In this document: positions 23,098-36,332 of the stretch, piece by piece
How positions within the stretch are numbered: the first letter of the stretch is position 1
Layout: each line of letters begins with the position of its first letter
DNA from: Haliclona indistincta
Lineage: Eukaryota > Porifera > Demospongiae > Haplosclerida > Chalinidae
Assembly: GCA_964017065.1 (NCBI GenBank)
Contig: OZ024789.1
Location: 2,117,016-2,181,015, forward strand
Direction of reading: 5' to 3'
Length of the DNA: 64,000 nucleotides
Notes under the pieces: model-generated
The model's input: only the letters and a program-made list of their open reading frames with translations
What the model was told of the DNA's origin: nothing
Databases searched by the model: none
Program-made: the position numbers and the translations under genes

Positions 23098-23900
23098 ATG
23101 TTAGACTAGTGACTAGCCGTGTTAGACTAGTGACTAGCCGTGTTAGACTAGTGACTAGCCGTGTTAGACTAGTGACTAGCCGTGTTAGACTAGCGACTAG
23201 CCGTGTTAGACTAGCGACTAGCCGTGTTAGACTAGCGACTAGCCGTGTTAGACTAGCGACTAGCCGTGTTAGACTAGTGACTAGGCGTGTTAGACTAGCG
23301 ACTAGCCGTGTTAGACTAGCGACTAGCCGTGTTAGACTAGTGACTAGGCGTGTTAGACTAGCGACTAGCCGTGTTAGACTAGCGACTAGCCGTGTTAGAC
23401 TAGTGACTAGCCGTGTTGGACTAGCGACTAGCCGTGTTGGACTAGCGACTAGCCGTGTTAGACTAGCGACCAGCCGTGTTAGACTAGTGACTAGCCGTGT
23501 TAGACTAGCGACTAGCCGTGTTGGACTAGCGACTAGCCGTGTTAGACTAGTGACTAGCCGTGTCAGACTAGTGACTAGCCGTGTTAGACTAGTGACTAGC
23601 CGTGTTAGACTAGTGACTAGCCGTGTTAGACTAGCGACTAGCCGTGTTGGACTAGCGACTAGCCGTGTTAGACTAGTGACTAGCCGTGTCAGACTAGCGA
23701 CTAGCCGTGTTAGACTAGCGACTAGCCGTGTTAGACTAGTGACTAGTCGTGTTAGACTAGCGACTAGCCGTGTTAGACTAGCGACTAGCCGTGTTAGACT
23801 AGGGACTAGCCGTGTTAGACTAGCGACTAGCCGTGTTAGACTAGTGACTAGCCGTGTTAGACTAGTGACTAGCCGTGTTAGACTAGTGACTAGCTATGTT
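23098..23900. repeat. intronic minisatellite, 21-bp unit, about 38 copies (U1)
   Basis: The unit is GTTAGACTAGYGACTAGCCG plus T. It occupies the intron between exons ending 23095 and starting 23941. Because 21 is a multiple of 3 it gives long stop-free frames (TSRVRL repeats) that are not coding. U2 has a longer version at the same place. Confidence 0.95.
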
Positions 23901-24564
23901 AGTCAGTGCTGCTAGGCTACTGGTACCCCGCCCACTGCAGGCTGTTAAGAACTTGGTGTTCATTGGTAAACTACTGTACAAGACTAGCACTCAGCTCCAT
24001 CAGCAATCACTCAGTGATGATAGCAGCTGTGGTGGACCACGGAATGAACTGGATTGGTTGATTAGTGAGATGGGTTGGTTAGCAAGACAAGAGGCCGGAC
24101 ACCATCCTAAGGAGACTGTGTGTTCCAGTGGACGGCAGCTGTTGCCATAGCGATGGGTAAGCAGGGACTAGGTGAATGGGTGAGCAAGATGTTGCCACCT
24201 CTGTACAAGGAACTCAGTGCAGCAGGTGATATGACGAGCAAAACAGCAGGTGAGAGACAGCTGATGGTGCATGATATGTGTAGCCTCATACCCAGGCCTG
24301 CTCTAGCAGGAGGCCTGGGTACGAGGCTAGATCTAGGTGATAATATCTGCTGCTGTAGGAGCTGTGAGCCTGCACCATTTAGCAGAGGAGGTTGTTGATC
24401 TGATGAAGGATCAGTGTGGGAAGGAGGTGTTCTCTGTGGCTCACACAGCAGTACATCAACAAGCTGTTGCTGTCAGGACCAAGAGAAGAACAGAGAAAGC
24501 ACTTCAGGTATACACTACTGTTAAAATAAATTTGAACTACCACTCAAAAATTGATGCATTTATC

Positions 24565-25301
24565 CAGGAGGTCCCAGAAAGAAAAATTACCGACCCCAGG
24601 CCAAAAAGTGGGTGGGTGGGTAGAGAGGTTTTTTACACAAAAAGTCATTTTGCGTAAATTTTAGCCACTACATTTCTGGTGCTCTGTAGAGTATTTTTGC
24701 AGGTTCTTGACACCAGAGGAGGTCTATATCATGCAGATATAACTTGCTTTTGTTATTATTTACAGTGTGAATTATACATACACTGTAAAACGCTGGTATT
24801 ATGCTGAGAAGGGTGTGGACTGGAGGCGTGGCTAGCATAGCTGGTCCTGAGCCAGGCAGTTATTCTACTCACCAGCTTCTGCGGTAGATTCAGCTGCACT
24901 CAGCTCTTGAGTGTTGTTCTTCCGTCGAAAGAAGCTATCCAATCGTGGAGTTTTAGCAGCATCGGGTGCTTTTCTGTGACGAGCACTGCGCTTGTGCTCT
25001 GAAACGTGGTAGTCGCGCTTAATCTTGGCTACATTCACAGCGGTAGAGCCGTTGCTTTCTGGTCTCTGCTGCTGGAGCAGTGTTCTGCATGATCGCGATC
25101 GATACAAGGCTGACGCACCCGCACTATCGACAATGAGCGACGTGTACGCGATCGTCTCGATCGTCATCTTTTCATGAATATTAATTAGTTTGACTTGTGA
25201 ATATCATTATATGACACATAATGACGTAGTGGGTTGGTGGGTATTTGGGCTATGTAAAAAACCGGCCTGGGGTCGAAAATTTCCGCCACTGGAACCCCCT
25301 G
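24565..25301. mobile_element. hAT-like non-autonomous element, 8-bp TSD
   Basis: The element begins CAGGAGGTCCCAG and ends GGAACCCCCTG, with imperfect TIRs of about 38 bp ending GACCCCAGGCC. It is flanked by the 8-bp duplication CATTTATC (24557-24564, 25302-25309). U2 has the unoccupied site, with CATTTATC once at about 49770. A minus-strand frame (24865-25167) ends RLDSFFRRKNN... with a GT donor and may be the first exon of a lost transposase. Confidence 0.85.
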
Positions 25302-25830
25302 CATTTATCATACAAATTTTGTTAGTAAATTATTAAAATTTTCAAGTGAATAGTACTGCACTAACAATACTTTACCAGTGAAGTCACTAGTGGCTCCTCA
25401 TTCTTCTCGACTCTCCTCACTGCAGGCAGTCACTGATCCAGAGAGAAGCGTGAGACGCAAGCATCGTAAACACTTGCTAAAGCGGGAAGCTAGGAAGAGG
25501 AAAAGTGTTTGTAAACCAGCTGCTCAGGCTCACCATAGTACATTCTTAGTGAAGAGAGAGTCAAACAATAATAGTGTGTTAGTGTGATCATCTGATGATA
25601 TGATGTGATGATCAGTGATGGTTTGGTACTGAGTGTTCCAACAGAGACTGAGCAGTACTGCACTGTCAGCTGATAGTAGGTGGAGCTCATCTAGTAATGA
25701 GATTCACAGAATTAATGAATTTAGTTTAGCCCCACCCATTCCTGTATGTGGGAGTGAGTCGCTGTCCTCTCATGTCTCGATCTTGATCGTGGTCGTTACA
25801 TGCTGATACTGTGTGACTATCTCTTGAGAT

Positions 25831-28800
25831 ATGGCGACTCCTCAGCGTGAGTCATATTCAGGGGTGTTAGATTCCAACTGTTAGCTAGTTTCTTACTCCT
25901 CACAGCGACCAACACTAGGTACGAGCCTGATCCTCGTCAGTGTCACCAAACCATTCGTGTTGGTAGTAACGTGTATATGTGGGCTGGAGCGGTGGACGGT
26001 ATGCCACGAGTACACGACAGTCAAGAAAAGAGACGGTTTATATCCTGTGTGGAGGTGTTCCACTCTGAGAGAGGGGACTGGACACGTCAGCCAACAAGTG
26101 GAGCTCCTCCACTGGGAGTGTTTGGATATGGCTGTACTGCAGTGGGTGATGCACTCCACTTCTTTGGTGGATGGTGTAAACATGATGACTGCTGTCATAA
26201 CAGTATTCACTCATTGAGCACATCGTCCCTTCACTGGGTGGAGTTATCACCCACCACATCAGAGGGTGGGGCACCGAGGAGAAAGGGTTACTGTGGTACA
26301 GTAGCATTTAAGGATGGAGAGGAGGACATCTTGTACATAGTAGCAGGGTATGGTCCTACTCCATCATATCATCAGCCTGGAGCACAGTATAAAGCTAGTA
26401 CTGGTCGTGTTCGTGATCGTGTCATATGCAATGAGCAGCACATGTTCTCACTTAGTACAAGTGAGTGATACTGTACATACATGTACTATAAGTGTTGGAA
26501 CAGTTTACTAATGTATGTAGAGATAGTTCTTGTGTACTAGCTCAGTTTGTCTATCATTTAGTATCACTATGATAGTAAAAGCATGAGTAATACAAATGTA
26601 TAATGTACATGTATGTTGTACCATTGAGTGGTATTATACCAGTAGTAGTGAGAGATGATGTCATCACCTCCTGCAGGAGAGTGGAGCTCACCAAACATTA
26701 CTGGACAGCCTCCTCCTCCATTTTCCAACTTCACACTTACTCCAGTAGGTGAGAGAAAAGCTGCACTGTTTGGTGGTGGGAGTGGATTAGGAGCCTACAG
26801 TGATGACATGTTGATAGTTGAGCTGAGTAGAGATACTGTGGTGAGTGTTATGAGGATTGTGTGATAGTGTGGGTTATACATTGATCAATGGTTAGACCAG
26901 CACAAAACATGTATACAGTAGAGGACAATGCAAATTGATGTATCATTGTCGTTCTACAATAGTCATGTGTATTTCTAATAGTGTGAACTGTGAATGCTTC
27001 GTAACGGTAGATGAAACCTCATAATAACCAGTAATAATGCTAAGATCCTCTAGCACAGGTAATTACTAGTTGCTTCAATCATGGAATTATGTCATTGATC
27101 GTATCGTCATCGCTAAATCTTGATAAGCTTCATTCGGTAAGAGATCAAAACAGGAGCAGTGCTGAGTACTGGCTTACTGAGATCAAAATAACCTGAAGTG
27201 AGTTTAAAAGTAAATATAAAACTTCAGATGAATTATTCTTGTTTCTGGGACAGTAGCATCGTCTGTGCGGGACGCAAGACACAGGCACAAAATCCGTGAC
27301 TATCCCGCACATTTCAGGACTTCGTATGTGAAGTTATTTGAGGTCGATACGTGATGTCTATTATAGGTAGTCGGGCGTGAGCACAATATTCCGGAATAGT
27401 TTTGGGAATAATGGGCTGGTGCAGGAATAGAATAATTTTGAGAAGTTTAGGAAGAATTCTTAAAGTGACACTCCAAAGTAATTCAAAATGTTATGTAATA
27501 CAAGACTAAAGCAGTGTATTCTGATAGACAGTACAGTGCATTACATGTAGAAACATCAATGATCTTCCAGTACAATGGTCGCCAAGCTACAAATACAAGA
27601 ACTGTGTTGCTGTATTGTGCACGGTCATATATTATCATACAGGCTTTCTTTTTGAGAATAATAGCGAGAATTTGTCACTAACAACACGCCATAGAAATAA
27701 AACTGTAAATGTACGATCGTTTTGCAATCGTAGAACGACAACGAAAGTTTAGTTTTTATTGTCCTCTACTGTACTATAGTTTGTAAGTTGATTTTCATCA
27801 TCAATGCTTTATGTGTCACACCTGATTGTGCAATACAGGGAAGCCATGTATAACTGTTATCACAGACTAACCACTATCCTGCAGTGACTATGACAACCAA
27901 ATTACATACTACTGTACATACAAATAGCAGCATATTGTGTACAGTGTAATCACATACACTATTGCTAACACATCATGTTATGTGCTGTGAGCATGTCTGT
28001 TATAAAGTGATAGCCCAGGATGAGACTGCTCTTCCTCTTACCAGCACTGGACCAGGATCAACAAACCTATCAACCGATCAGTGGAATGGCCTGAGAGTAG
28101 GTGTTATCATGCTACCACATGTGTGAGTGGTCCACTACTAGTGATAGTGGGTGGGTACAGTGGGACTAGTACTATCCGTGACTGTTGGATTGGTGACCTC
28201 ACTACAAACCAGTGGAAGAAGGTATAGTGTTTGTATCTTAGTCACTTTCAAGATTGGTTTGATATTGTATACATTGTTCAGCTATCCCTCCCTAACTCTG
28301 TGACTAATCGATGCTTCCACTCACTTTCTGCTCTACAACTGTCACCACACAGTGTGTTACTGGTAATATTTGGTGGATCGAGATCACTTGATTCTGATTA
28401 TCTATCCCACACTGCCCTCATTGAATTGAGTGAGTACTATCAATGTATTGTCCATGCAGTACAGCAGCTATAGTGAGAGACACTGGGCAGTGGTACAGGT
28501 GTACTGCTGACATTACAGCTCCTTTCTCCCATGCAGTTCTGCAGGAAGATGGTGGGCAGTGGGTGGTGGGTAGGATATTAGAGGGAGCAGCCTTGGAAGA
28601 CAAGAGAGTGTACCAGCAGATGTACCGGGAGATGATACAATACAATGGTCAGTTCAAATTATTTATTTACACGTGTTGTGTAAAGCAATTTTTATGCTTT
28701 TTCAGATGCCAAGGCATCACTGGGAGTAACAGTTATCATGAATATCACCAACATTGGTACCCAGGGCTATCCCGGCACAGGAAAAACATCAATTCTCGAC

Positions 28801-31762
28801 CTCGCCATGGGGAAAGAGCCAGCCTCTCAAAGGAACAGTACCGGCTGTATTGATCCACCCTCTCGCTACATGCTGATCAATAGTGAAGCTGATTCCAGTG
28901 CAGCACAAGTGGAGTGGGAGAATGTCACTACAGACAAGATGTTTGAAATGGTTTGTGGAGCAGTAAAGAAGACCATTGAGGAATGTCCATTGGACAAGGC
29001 TCTGGTCCATTCAGACAAGCCTGCAGTAGCAGCACTACCAGTAGCAATAGACACTAGCTCACTTGCTGCAAACGACACTGCTGCAGAGTATGACCCAACT
29101 CCTGTTGGCAATGAGCTGGTCCCTCCTACACCACCACCATCAGCAGCAGTAGTAGGCAGTGCTAATCAGATTCCAGCAGCAGCTGAGCCTTCTCTTGATC
29201 CTTATTCTCCAGTGGCTAACGTTGGCTTTACTTGGTTTCCTGATCTGCTCAAAGAACTGTATAGCAGCAGAAGTTCTGGTGTAATCTTCAACTCCCACTG
29301 GATGATGGTGACTGATTGTGGTGGCCAACCACCATTTCTGGATGCAGCCGCTCTTTTCCTTCGAAACAGCTGTCTTCAAATCTTTCCTCTCAAACTCAAC
29401 GAACACTTGAGTAAAATAGCAGAGTTTTCTTACTACTTTAGTGGCAAGTCTGCCAACTGTGATCAATTTGATGTAGTGTTGAGCAATCAACAGATAATGG
29501 AGACTCTAGCCAAGTCTACAGCTTCTATTCAGCCGCCATACACACCGTCAGCAACTGAGTGTCCAAAGGGAGCTAAATTCACAATCGTGGGCACATTTGA
29601 AGACGAGGCACACCATTGCAGTGAAACAGTAGCAGAGAAAGAGACGATTCTCAAACAAGTCCTCGAACCGTACAAAGCATTCCGAGTGCAGCTGGGTAGC
29701 AAGGTGATCCTGCCTATCAATGCCGTCGCCATGGACACCGAGACCAAGAAGGAGCGGACAAAGTCAGCAAAGAAACTTCGACGACTATTGAAACAGGCAA
29801 ATGTGACAATGAAAGTAGAGGTAAAGCTGCGCTGGTTCGGGTTTCTCCTGAGCATGCTGACTATAGGTGAGAAGGAGGGTAAAGCCATACTCACACTTAG
29901 TGAGTGCTATAGACTCGGAGACTCTCTTGGGATGGACAAATCAGAGACCATGAAAGCAATCCAGTTTTTCCACGACATCAGCCTCATCATGCATTTTGAT
30001 ACTCCGAAGCTCAGAGACTCTGTCATCATCGACACCAAACCAGCGCTCAACAAGCTCTCTCGACTATTCACTCTCTCGTTTCTGGATGAAGATTTCCTTA
30101 CCGAGCACTACGAGGACATTGTCCTTCCTGACGGAGCCAAGGAACTACTCCAGCACCACGGGCGCTTCACCCGGTCCACACTAGAGTCATGTGTTGAGTT
30201 CTCTGAGTCCATTCCATTGCAACTCTTTGTGGACATTCTAGAGCACGTAAAGATAGTGGCTGCGATTGACCAAACATCAGAGTATTTTATGCCTTGCGCT
30301 CTACCCTATGCTACTGAAATGCCTGACTCCTCCCACCCATGGGTGATTAGACTGAGAGTAAGACGAGGGGTCGATGAAGAGTATGTTCCTATCCCAGTGG
30401 GTTATCTACCAGCCATTCTAGTCTTCCTTCTCACTATGTTCCCTGACCGCTTTTCTTTAAATCGTCGCCAGCGACAATATCGAAATGTGATCAAGTTGTG
30501 TTACAAGCCTGGAGGAGTGGTCTGTTTAGTGGAGCGCCATCTTCAACTGGAGGTACACTATTCTCTCTCTGACCAACTTCAGCAAGAGTGCACGAACATT
30601 CGATATCACGTTTTGGAGTCGATTCATTTGACAGAAGAAAGGCTCCACATCAGAGAAGGTGCCATCACCAAGGTGAACTCTTTCCTATGCTCCTGTGGTG
30701 AGGGCAGCAGGGCCCAGCACATCTGTGCTTACAACCCTGAGACACAGATTGTGGAATGTGAGGAGACAAGAAAAATGGTTAAAACTAATCATCAGCTGTG
30801 GCTAGGTGTGTTGTGATGTAGTCTCTGATGATACATGTGATAATTGTATTGATGTAGGAGCAGCAATGGAGAGCACTGCACACTCTATTCACTGCAGTGA
30901 CGACACCAGTGACAGTCATGAGCTACCACCACTAGCAGCAGCAGAAGGTGAGCACTGTATACTGGTGTGGCTAGGTCAACCTCAGCTGGTATTATGTGGT
31001 ATCATGATAATACAGAGAGTGTGTGATCATGATCAGCTTGTGATGATGGATAGTGACTAGTAAACAGTGTTTACACTAGTAGTCATGTATCATTAGGTAC
31101 TGTATTACCATATTATGTAAACATGTAGTAATATGTGGCTACCACTATCTCTTACTGGTTTATCACAACAGCTCTCTCATGTCATAGTATGTATTCTAGT
31201 GTTGCTCCATTATTGCTGGTCATGTGAGTCATATCTTTAGTGTTCTATCAGCTAGTCATGAGATGTGTTGAATCAGTTGTGTTAGTGACTGTGTTGTTAC
31301 TGTCAGTACTGATGGTATTATACCAGTAGCTACTACAGTATCTGATGGACACACACCATCTCATGATCATGGTAACACTATACCTGCTACTGCTGTCAAT
31401 ATGGCTCATGGTGTCTCATGTGTGTAGGTAGTGACGCTCTACTACAAGAAGCTCCTAAAATGAATGATCTGATGAGTCAGGTAGCTGCCAAGACGAAGGA
31501 TAAGTGGTTTCAAGTTGGTATTCAGCTTGATATTGACACGGCTACTCTATCATCGTTCGAAACACAGTTCCAGCGTGATCCAATGAGATGCTACACCAGT
31601 GTGTTTGTTGAGTGGAAGAGAGATTCCAAGCTACCCTATACTTGGACCACCATCATTGAGGCTCTGGAGTCGAATGCTGTGACTGAAGTAGCTGTCGCTA
31701 ATGAAGTACGAGAGTGGCTGGCACACCGTCAACTGTGCAGACCATCAGATAGTGAATTGTAA
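25831..31762 (+). CDS. kelch-Roc-COR-death protein B2, intact, 1231 aa
   Basis: Nine exons: 25831-25846, 25906-26460, 26677-26840, 28045-28221, 28282-28429, 28537-28647, 28706-30805, 30858-30947, 31428-31762. All junctions are GT/AG, phases agree, and the total of 3696 nt is divisible by three. Residues 6-354 form a six-blade kelch propeller (FFGG, VAGYG, ALFGGG, VIVGG, VIFGG). Residues about 391-800 form a Roc GTPase with P-loop GYPGTGKTS (about 411), an Ala/Pro-rich linker (about 490-560), G3 DCGGQ (about 594) and G4-like VGTFEDEA. Residues about 800-1090 form a COR domain (FFHDISLIMHF) ending in a Cys-rich segment (FLCSCGEGSR). Exon 9 encodes a death-domain-like helical bundle (KWFQVGIQLDID, VFVEWKRD, YTWTTIIEALES). 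By architecture it is a putative intracellular sensor or adaptor; ligand and partner are unknown. The start ATG sits 243 bp after U1. Confidence 0.85.
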
Positions 31763-31911
31763 CTATAATATTTGTGTAACTAGTGTTGATCACTTTGGTT
31801 ATAATGATAACGCTATTCTCCAAAATTAATTTTAATTGTGTAGTCCCACTACAACTGTTCTAGTTCAAATAGTAGCTACTACTCTCAAAATCTACTATCA
31901 CATGAGAGGCT
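31763..31911. other. 3' flank of B2
   Basis: Probable 3' UTR and terminator region of B2. No separate feature seen. Confidence 0.4.
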
Positions 31912-32004
31912 GTGAATGTTTTAGTGCAGTGGCTGGTAAGCTGCACTGGAGTGCATACTAGCTATACACTACCTCAGACAACTATCAACTATAGAAGAGA
32001 GATT
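31912..32004 (+). pseudogene. UTP20: relic UTP20 exon fragment
   Basis: The block from TGAATGTTTTAGTGCAGTGG to CTACCTCAGACAACTATCAA aligns with the U4 exon at about 63337-63430. It is degenerate and has lost the reading frame. It extends further 5' in UTP20 than U1-U3 do, so it is a separate remnant, cut off from U2 by about 10 kb of inserted elements. Confidence 0.7.
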
Positions 32005-32183
32005 CAGATAACTCTGTAGCATAGCATATCAACAAGTTATGAAATGTCTTTAAGTGATTTTGTTTGTCTTATCTTCACACGTAGCTAACTCACATTTATT
32101 CAGTTTTTGTTGTGTTCAGTATTGTTTAAGGGTGCAGGCCCACGCCCACGCACAATTTTAATTAATTTTTTAAATTAGTTGTC

Positions 32184-32754
32184 AAGGAGTTGTATCTCTG
32201 AAACTATCGTAGTTAGCAAAGTAAATCAAGCGCTAGTGTAAAGGCTACTATGACTGCAGTCTATTATGCAACACTGAACGCGAAAATCACTACGGGTATG
32301 AAACCACGAAAGATGACAGATCGGCGTCTTCTAGCCGATATAACTTACCGTGGAATGGTTTCTGGAAACCAATCTCGCACTATCGCACACATCTAAGGAA
32401 GGACAAGACATTGACAGAGAGCTTTTTTAGATGCACGACACGCAGAGCCAAGAAATTCGATTTTTCTTTTGTGGTATTGCTGGTTTAACATGTTGTACGC
32501 GGATTATTAGGAAAAACTCTCTGTCAAGGTCTTGTCCTTCCTTAGATGTGTGCGATAGTGCGAGATTGGTTTCCAGAAACAATTCCACGGTAAGTTATAT
32601 CGGCTAGAAGACGCCGATCTGTCATCTTTCGTGGTTTCATACCCGTAGTGATTTTCGCGTTCAGTGTTGCATAATAGACTGCAGTCATAGTAGCCTTTAC
32701 ACTAGTGCTTGATTTACTTTGCTAACTACGATAGTTTCAGAGATACAACTCCTT
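32184..32754. mobile_element. long inverted repeat, arms about 245 bp
   Basis: The left arm (32184-32428, starting AAGGAGTTGTATCTCTG) returns as its complement (32511-32754, ending CAGAGATACAACTCCTT), with few differences and a loop of about 80 bp. No reading frame. It is a foldback element, or two copies inserted head-to-head. Confidence 0.9.
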
Positions 32755-32823
32755 ATTTTCACGACAAGACTGAACTTGGTGGCTGCTTTTTGCACTCAGT
32801 CTTACTCGCGCTGTCTCTGATCT

Positions 32824-33327
32824 AGGACCTGATTAATGTAAGTTTCGAGCCTATATGCTCCCCGCCGTCGCGAAGTTACAAGACCAACCATCGCGAGGAG
32901 GAATTTCCTTTTGGCAAGCCCCCCACATAGTGAGGCGGAGGTTTGTGCAGTTTTTATCGAGTTGCATGCTAAACGAAGAGCTTACAGCTACATGAGCACG
33001 CTTACCACCCCAGGATCTAGGACTTCAAGGATGCTTTTTCGATATCTCTCTTTTGTTCGTTAGATACACGATCGAACGCCAAACAGCCATGAGCAAGCGT
33101 CGCTAGCTCTGCACTCGAGAAGCGCGCAGCAAATCGGATCCTTGAATACCTGGAGATACGATAGATGAACACACTGAAGAGTTCTTGGCCCGCTACGATT
33201 CACATAGAAGTAGAAAAACTGCACACAAAATGGAGAGCAACATCTCCAAGCTCGCGATCGATGGTCAGTCTTGTAGCTTCGCGATGGCGGGGAGCATAGG
33301 CTCGAAACTTACATTCATCAGGTCCTA
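32824..33327. mobile_element. TIR element with ends of about 75 bp
   Basis: The left end (about 32824-32897, AGGACCTGATTAATGTAAG... to CATCGCGAG) matches the complement of about 33251-33327. The interior of about 350 bp has no supported gene. It is adjacent to the previous palindrome. Confidence 0.8.
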
Positions 33328-33814
33328 CAGTCAGATCGCAACTGGAACCGGAAGTAAATGCCGTAATGTAATTTTATTTGCAACGGAAGTTGGATAACTT
33401 GTCATAATGGACGAACTTGCCGTAGCTAATTATATATTCACACTACTATTTTTCGTTGTTTTGTTCCATTCTACTCGTTGAAACTTACTGTACAGTTAAA
33501 ACCATGCATGATATATCAATAGAACAAGTATAAGATGTATTGTAAAACTACGTACAGCTCTAGCGTACATAAAGTACAGTGTAGTAAAAATCAGGTAGCC
33601 GTGGAAAAGCCGTGACAAAAAATTTTCTGACCAAGGTGAGCTATCAACATTCAGGACACCATTAGATAATGCATGGTCGAAGATCATGTCCAAGATCGGT
33701 GATGTGGACGCAAGTAACTTTGACGATACGCGAGTGACAAAAACATAATAACAAACCGTAATAACTGCAATATTCATTATTAGTGGTCAAGCAAAGGCAG
33801 CTGCAGTTTATAGG
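33328..33814. other. spacer, nothing recognised
   Basis: AT-rich sequence between two inverted-repeat elements; no supported gene. Minus-strand frames of 93 and 64 codons near 33496-33856 lack recognisable features. Confidence 0.4.
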
Positions 33815-34439
33815 GGCCTCCTGTAAAATCCGGAATTGCGGAATTCCGGATGTCAAAATTTGTATGATAACGGAGAAAAATTGAGAGAGAAAACCCAGGT
33901 ACTGCGACTAAACCCAAGACCTTAAAAACCTTCGCCTAACAGCGCCCAGTATTCGCCTAACAGCGCCCAGTATGGACCTAACGGCGCCCAGTATTCGCCT
34001 AACAGCGCCAATTATGGACCTAACGGCGCCCAGTATGGACCTAACGGCGCCCAGCATTCGCCTAACAGCGCCCAGTATTCGCCTAACGGCGCCCAGTATT
34101 CGCCTAACCGAGCCCACGTTAGGCGAATACTGGGCGCTGTTAGGCGAATACTGGGCGCCGCTAGGTCCATACTGGGCGCTGTTAGGCGAATACTAGGCGC
34201 TGTTAGGCGAATACTGGGCGCCGTTAGGTCCATACTGGGCGCTGTTAGGCGAATACTGGGCGCTGTTAGGTCCATACTGGGCGCTGTTAGGTCCATACTG
34301 GGCGCTGTTAGGCGAAGGTTTTTGGGTCTTGGGTTTAGTAGCAGTACCTGGGTTAATTTTCTCTCTCAATTTTTCACCGTTATCATACAAATTTTGACCT
34401 CCGGAATTCCGGGCGGAATTCCGGATTTTACAGGAGGCC
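33815..34439. mobile_element. foldback TIR element with internal repeat arrays, 9-bp TSD
   Basis: It begins GGCCTCCTGTAAAATCC and ends with the complement. Near-identical TIRs of about 110 bp are flanked by the 9-bp duplication GTTTATAGG (33806-33814, 34440-34448). Inside each arm is an array of about nine 21-bp units (CCTAACRGCGCCCAGTA plus a short variable end), direct on the left (about 33926-34108) and inverted on the right (about 34116-34316). The 9-bp TSD suggests a MULE-like or foldback element. Stop-free frames across it are repeat artefacts. Confidence 0.9.
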
Positions 34440-36332
34440 GTTTATAGGCTATACAGCTGCGGGTTTCTTTCAAATTCTTTGGTCTTGTTCCTCTGTTATT
34501 GTTAGCGTCCGTCTGTGTACTGTGGAGAGAAGTACAGGTATGTTTGTAGAGATGTAAACAAGAAATTATTACTAATATGCAATAATTGTAACAACATTCT
34601 ATTATAAAAATGCAGTATGGAGAGGAGCAAGCGTCTTGATACAGCAGCACAGCCCACTTGCAGTCTTTGCTACGGAGAGCACAGGCAGTGCAGCACACCT
34701 AGCTCATGGAAGCTCAGTGAAGCACGAAGTTTTGTCCACCGGCTGGATGTTTCTGCTGACAAGCCAGTATGTTCTGCATGCAGGAGAGATGTAACCAGAA
34801 TGCTGGGTGACAGTAGATACATACCTAGGTGGGAGAGAAGCAGCAAACCAATGCAGTGCACAATTGAGCAATGTTCTGATCGTGTATTTACATCACTGCA
34901 TAAGATAGGCAGCACTAATCTATCAGCAGCGCTTGAGACAGCTAGATTAACTAGTAGTAAAAAAAACTGCCCGCTGCCTTTATGCAAGCACCACTACCAT
35001 ACAGTGTACAAAATCTTGAAGCCGACAGCAACAAATTGTTGTGTGTGTGGTCTGTCTCTAAAACACACAACACCGAAGTACTGCCCCAATCCCAAAGTGA
35101 TCGAACACCATCTAAGCCATCACAGTGGATTTGAAAGTCAAATATCAGAGGGTGACAAGATTTGCTACACTTGCTACATGACAAGATTTGCTACACTTGC
35201 TACAGAGCACAATTAGTGATTCTCAAACACCATGAGCACACAAGTTTCGATAGTGATTTAGAGCAACTACTTGATACACTATCTAAACAACACACCATGA
35301 CCATCAACTGTACACAAGCAGCAATAGAGCAGAGTATGAGAGAAGTAGTTATTTATGTTGGAAGAGAGCTTTTAAAACACAGAGCATTGTTGCTACCAAA
35401 GATTTATACAATGTTGTGTAAGAAAGCCAAGGACACGGTAAAATTGTACAACCTGGACTGTACAACTGATGTTACTAGTATCGTGTCAACCAGGTGGGTG
35501 CTGAGCAGCATAACTGCATCTCTAGAAGGGCATGTGCAGTACCACTGTGCCGTACGTAAGTATGGCACAGTAATATATAGACAGAGCTCTGACCTCCATA
35601 CTGAACTGTCCCATGCACTATGGTCATCCCATAGATCGCCCCATGGAGAGACAGAGTGCTTGGTGAACACACCAGATGACGAGACCAAGCTTTTGGAGGC
35701 TTTAAACACTCGTGTGCATGCTCAAGTGAAAGCCTTCACTGCCAAAGATGATACTGAGCATAGCAACTTTAGCATCGAGCGTCTGATCAACGAGATCGAT
35801 CCAGTACTTTGGGAACTTGAGCAATTGCCATTCTGACACAGTCGGTATCAGAGAGGCGTGGTACATCAGCAGTCTTAAAGGAAGGTTCAGCGGAGAGTCA
35901 CATCAAGAGAGTCAGACGGTTGTTCTTGCTGTGCTCTCTTATGTTCACTGTCAATGATCATTGTTCTAGTCCGATGCATGTCCTGGTGGCAGACATACTA
36001 GAGAGCCAAGGGAGCACAGCACTTTTACACCAAATACTGAACAGGCTAGGAGTTTGTGCGTCAGCAGATACTCTCTCACGATTTGTGCAGAGCAAGGCTG
36101 AAAATTCAAACTGGCTAACAACCACAGGTGGCAATATTGACAGCGAGCCATTCACAGTTGTATCTGCTGACAATATTGATTTTGTGCATAAGCATGCTCG
36201 AATTGTTGGCAAAAGCAAGACATCATGGCATGGCACAACAGTTCAAGCTGTCCAACCACAACCATCACTGAGCATCATATTGCCAGAAACACCTCTTCCA
36301 AAACAGTCTGTTTCAAGTGCTGCACTACTCTC

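Noticed and set aside
23109..23915. 268-codon Arg-rich open frame (TSRVRL repeats)
   Set aside because: It is produced by a 21-bp minisatellite inside a UTP20 intron; the paralog at 48306-48959 shows the same artefact with different length.
33908..34390. Open frames on both strands across the 33815 element
   Set aside because: Caused by 21-bp repeat units whose length is a multiple of three.
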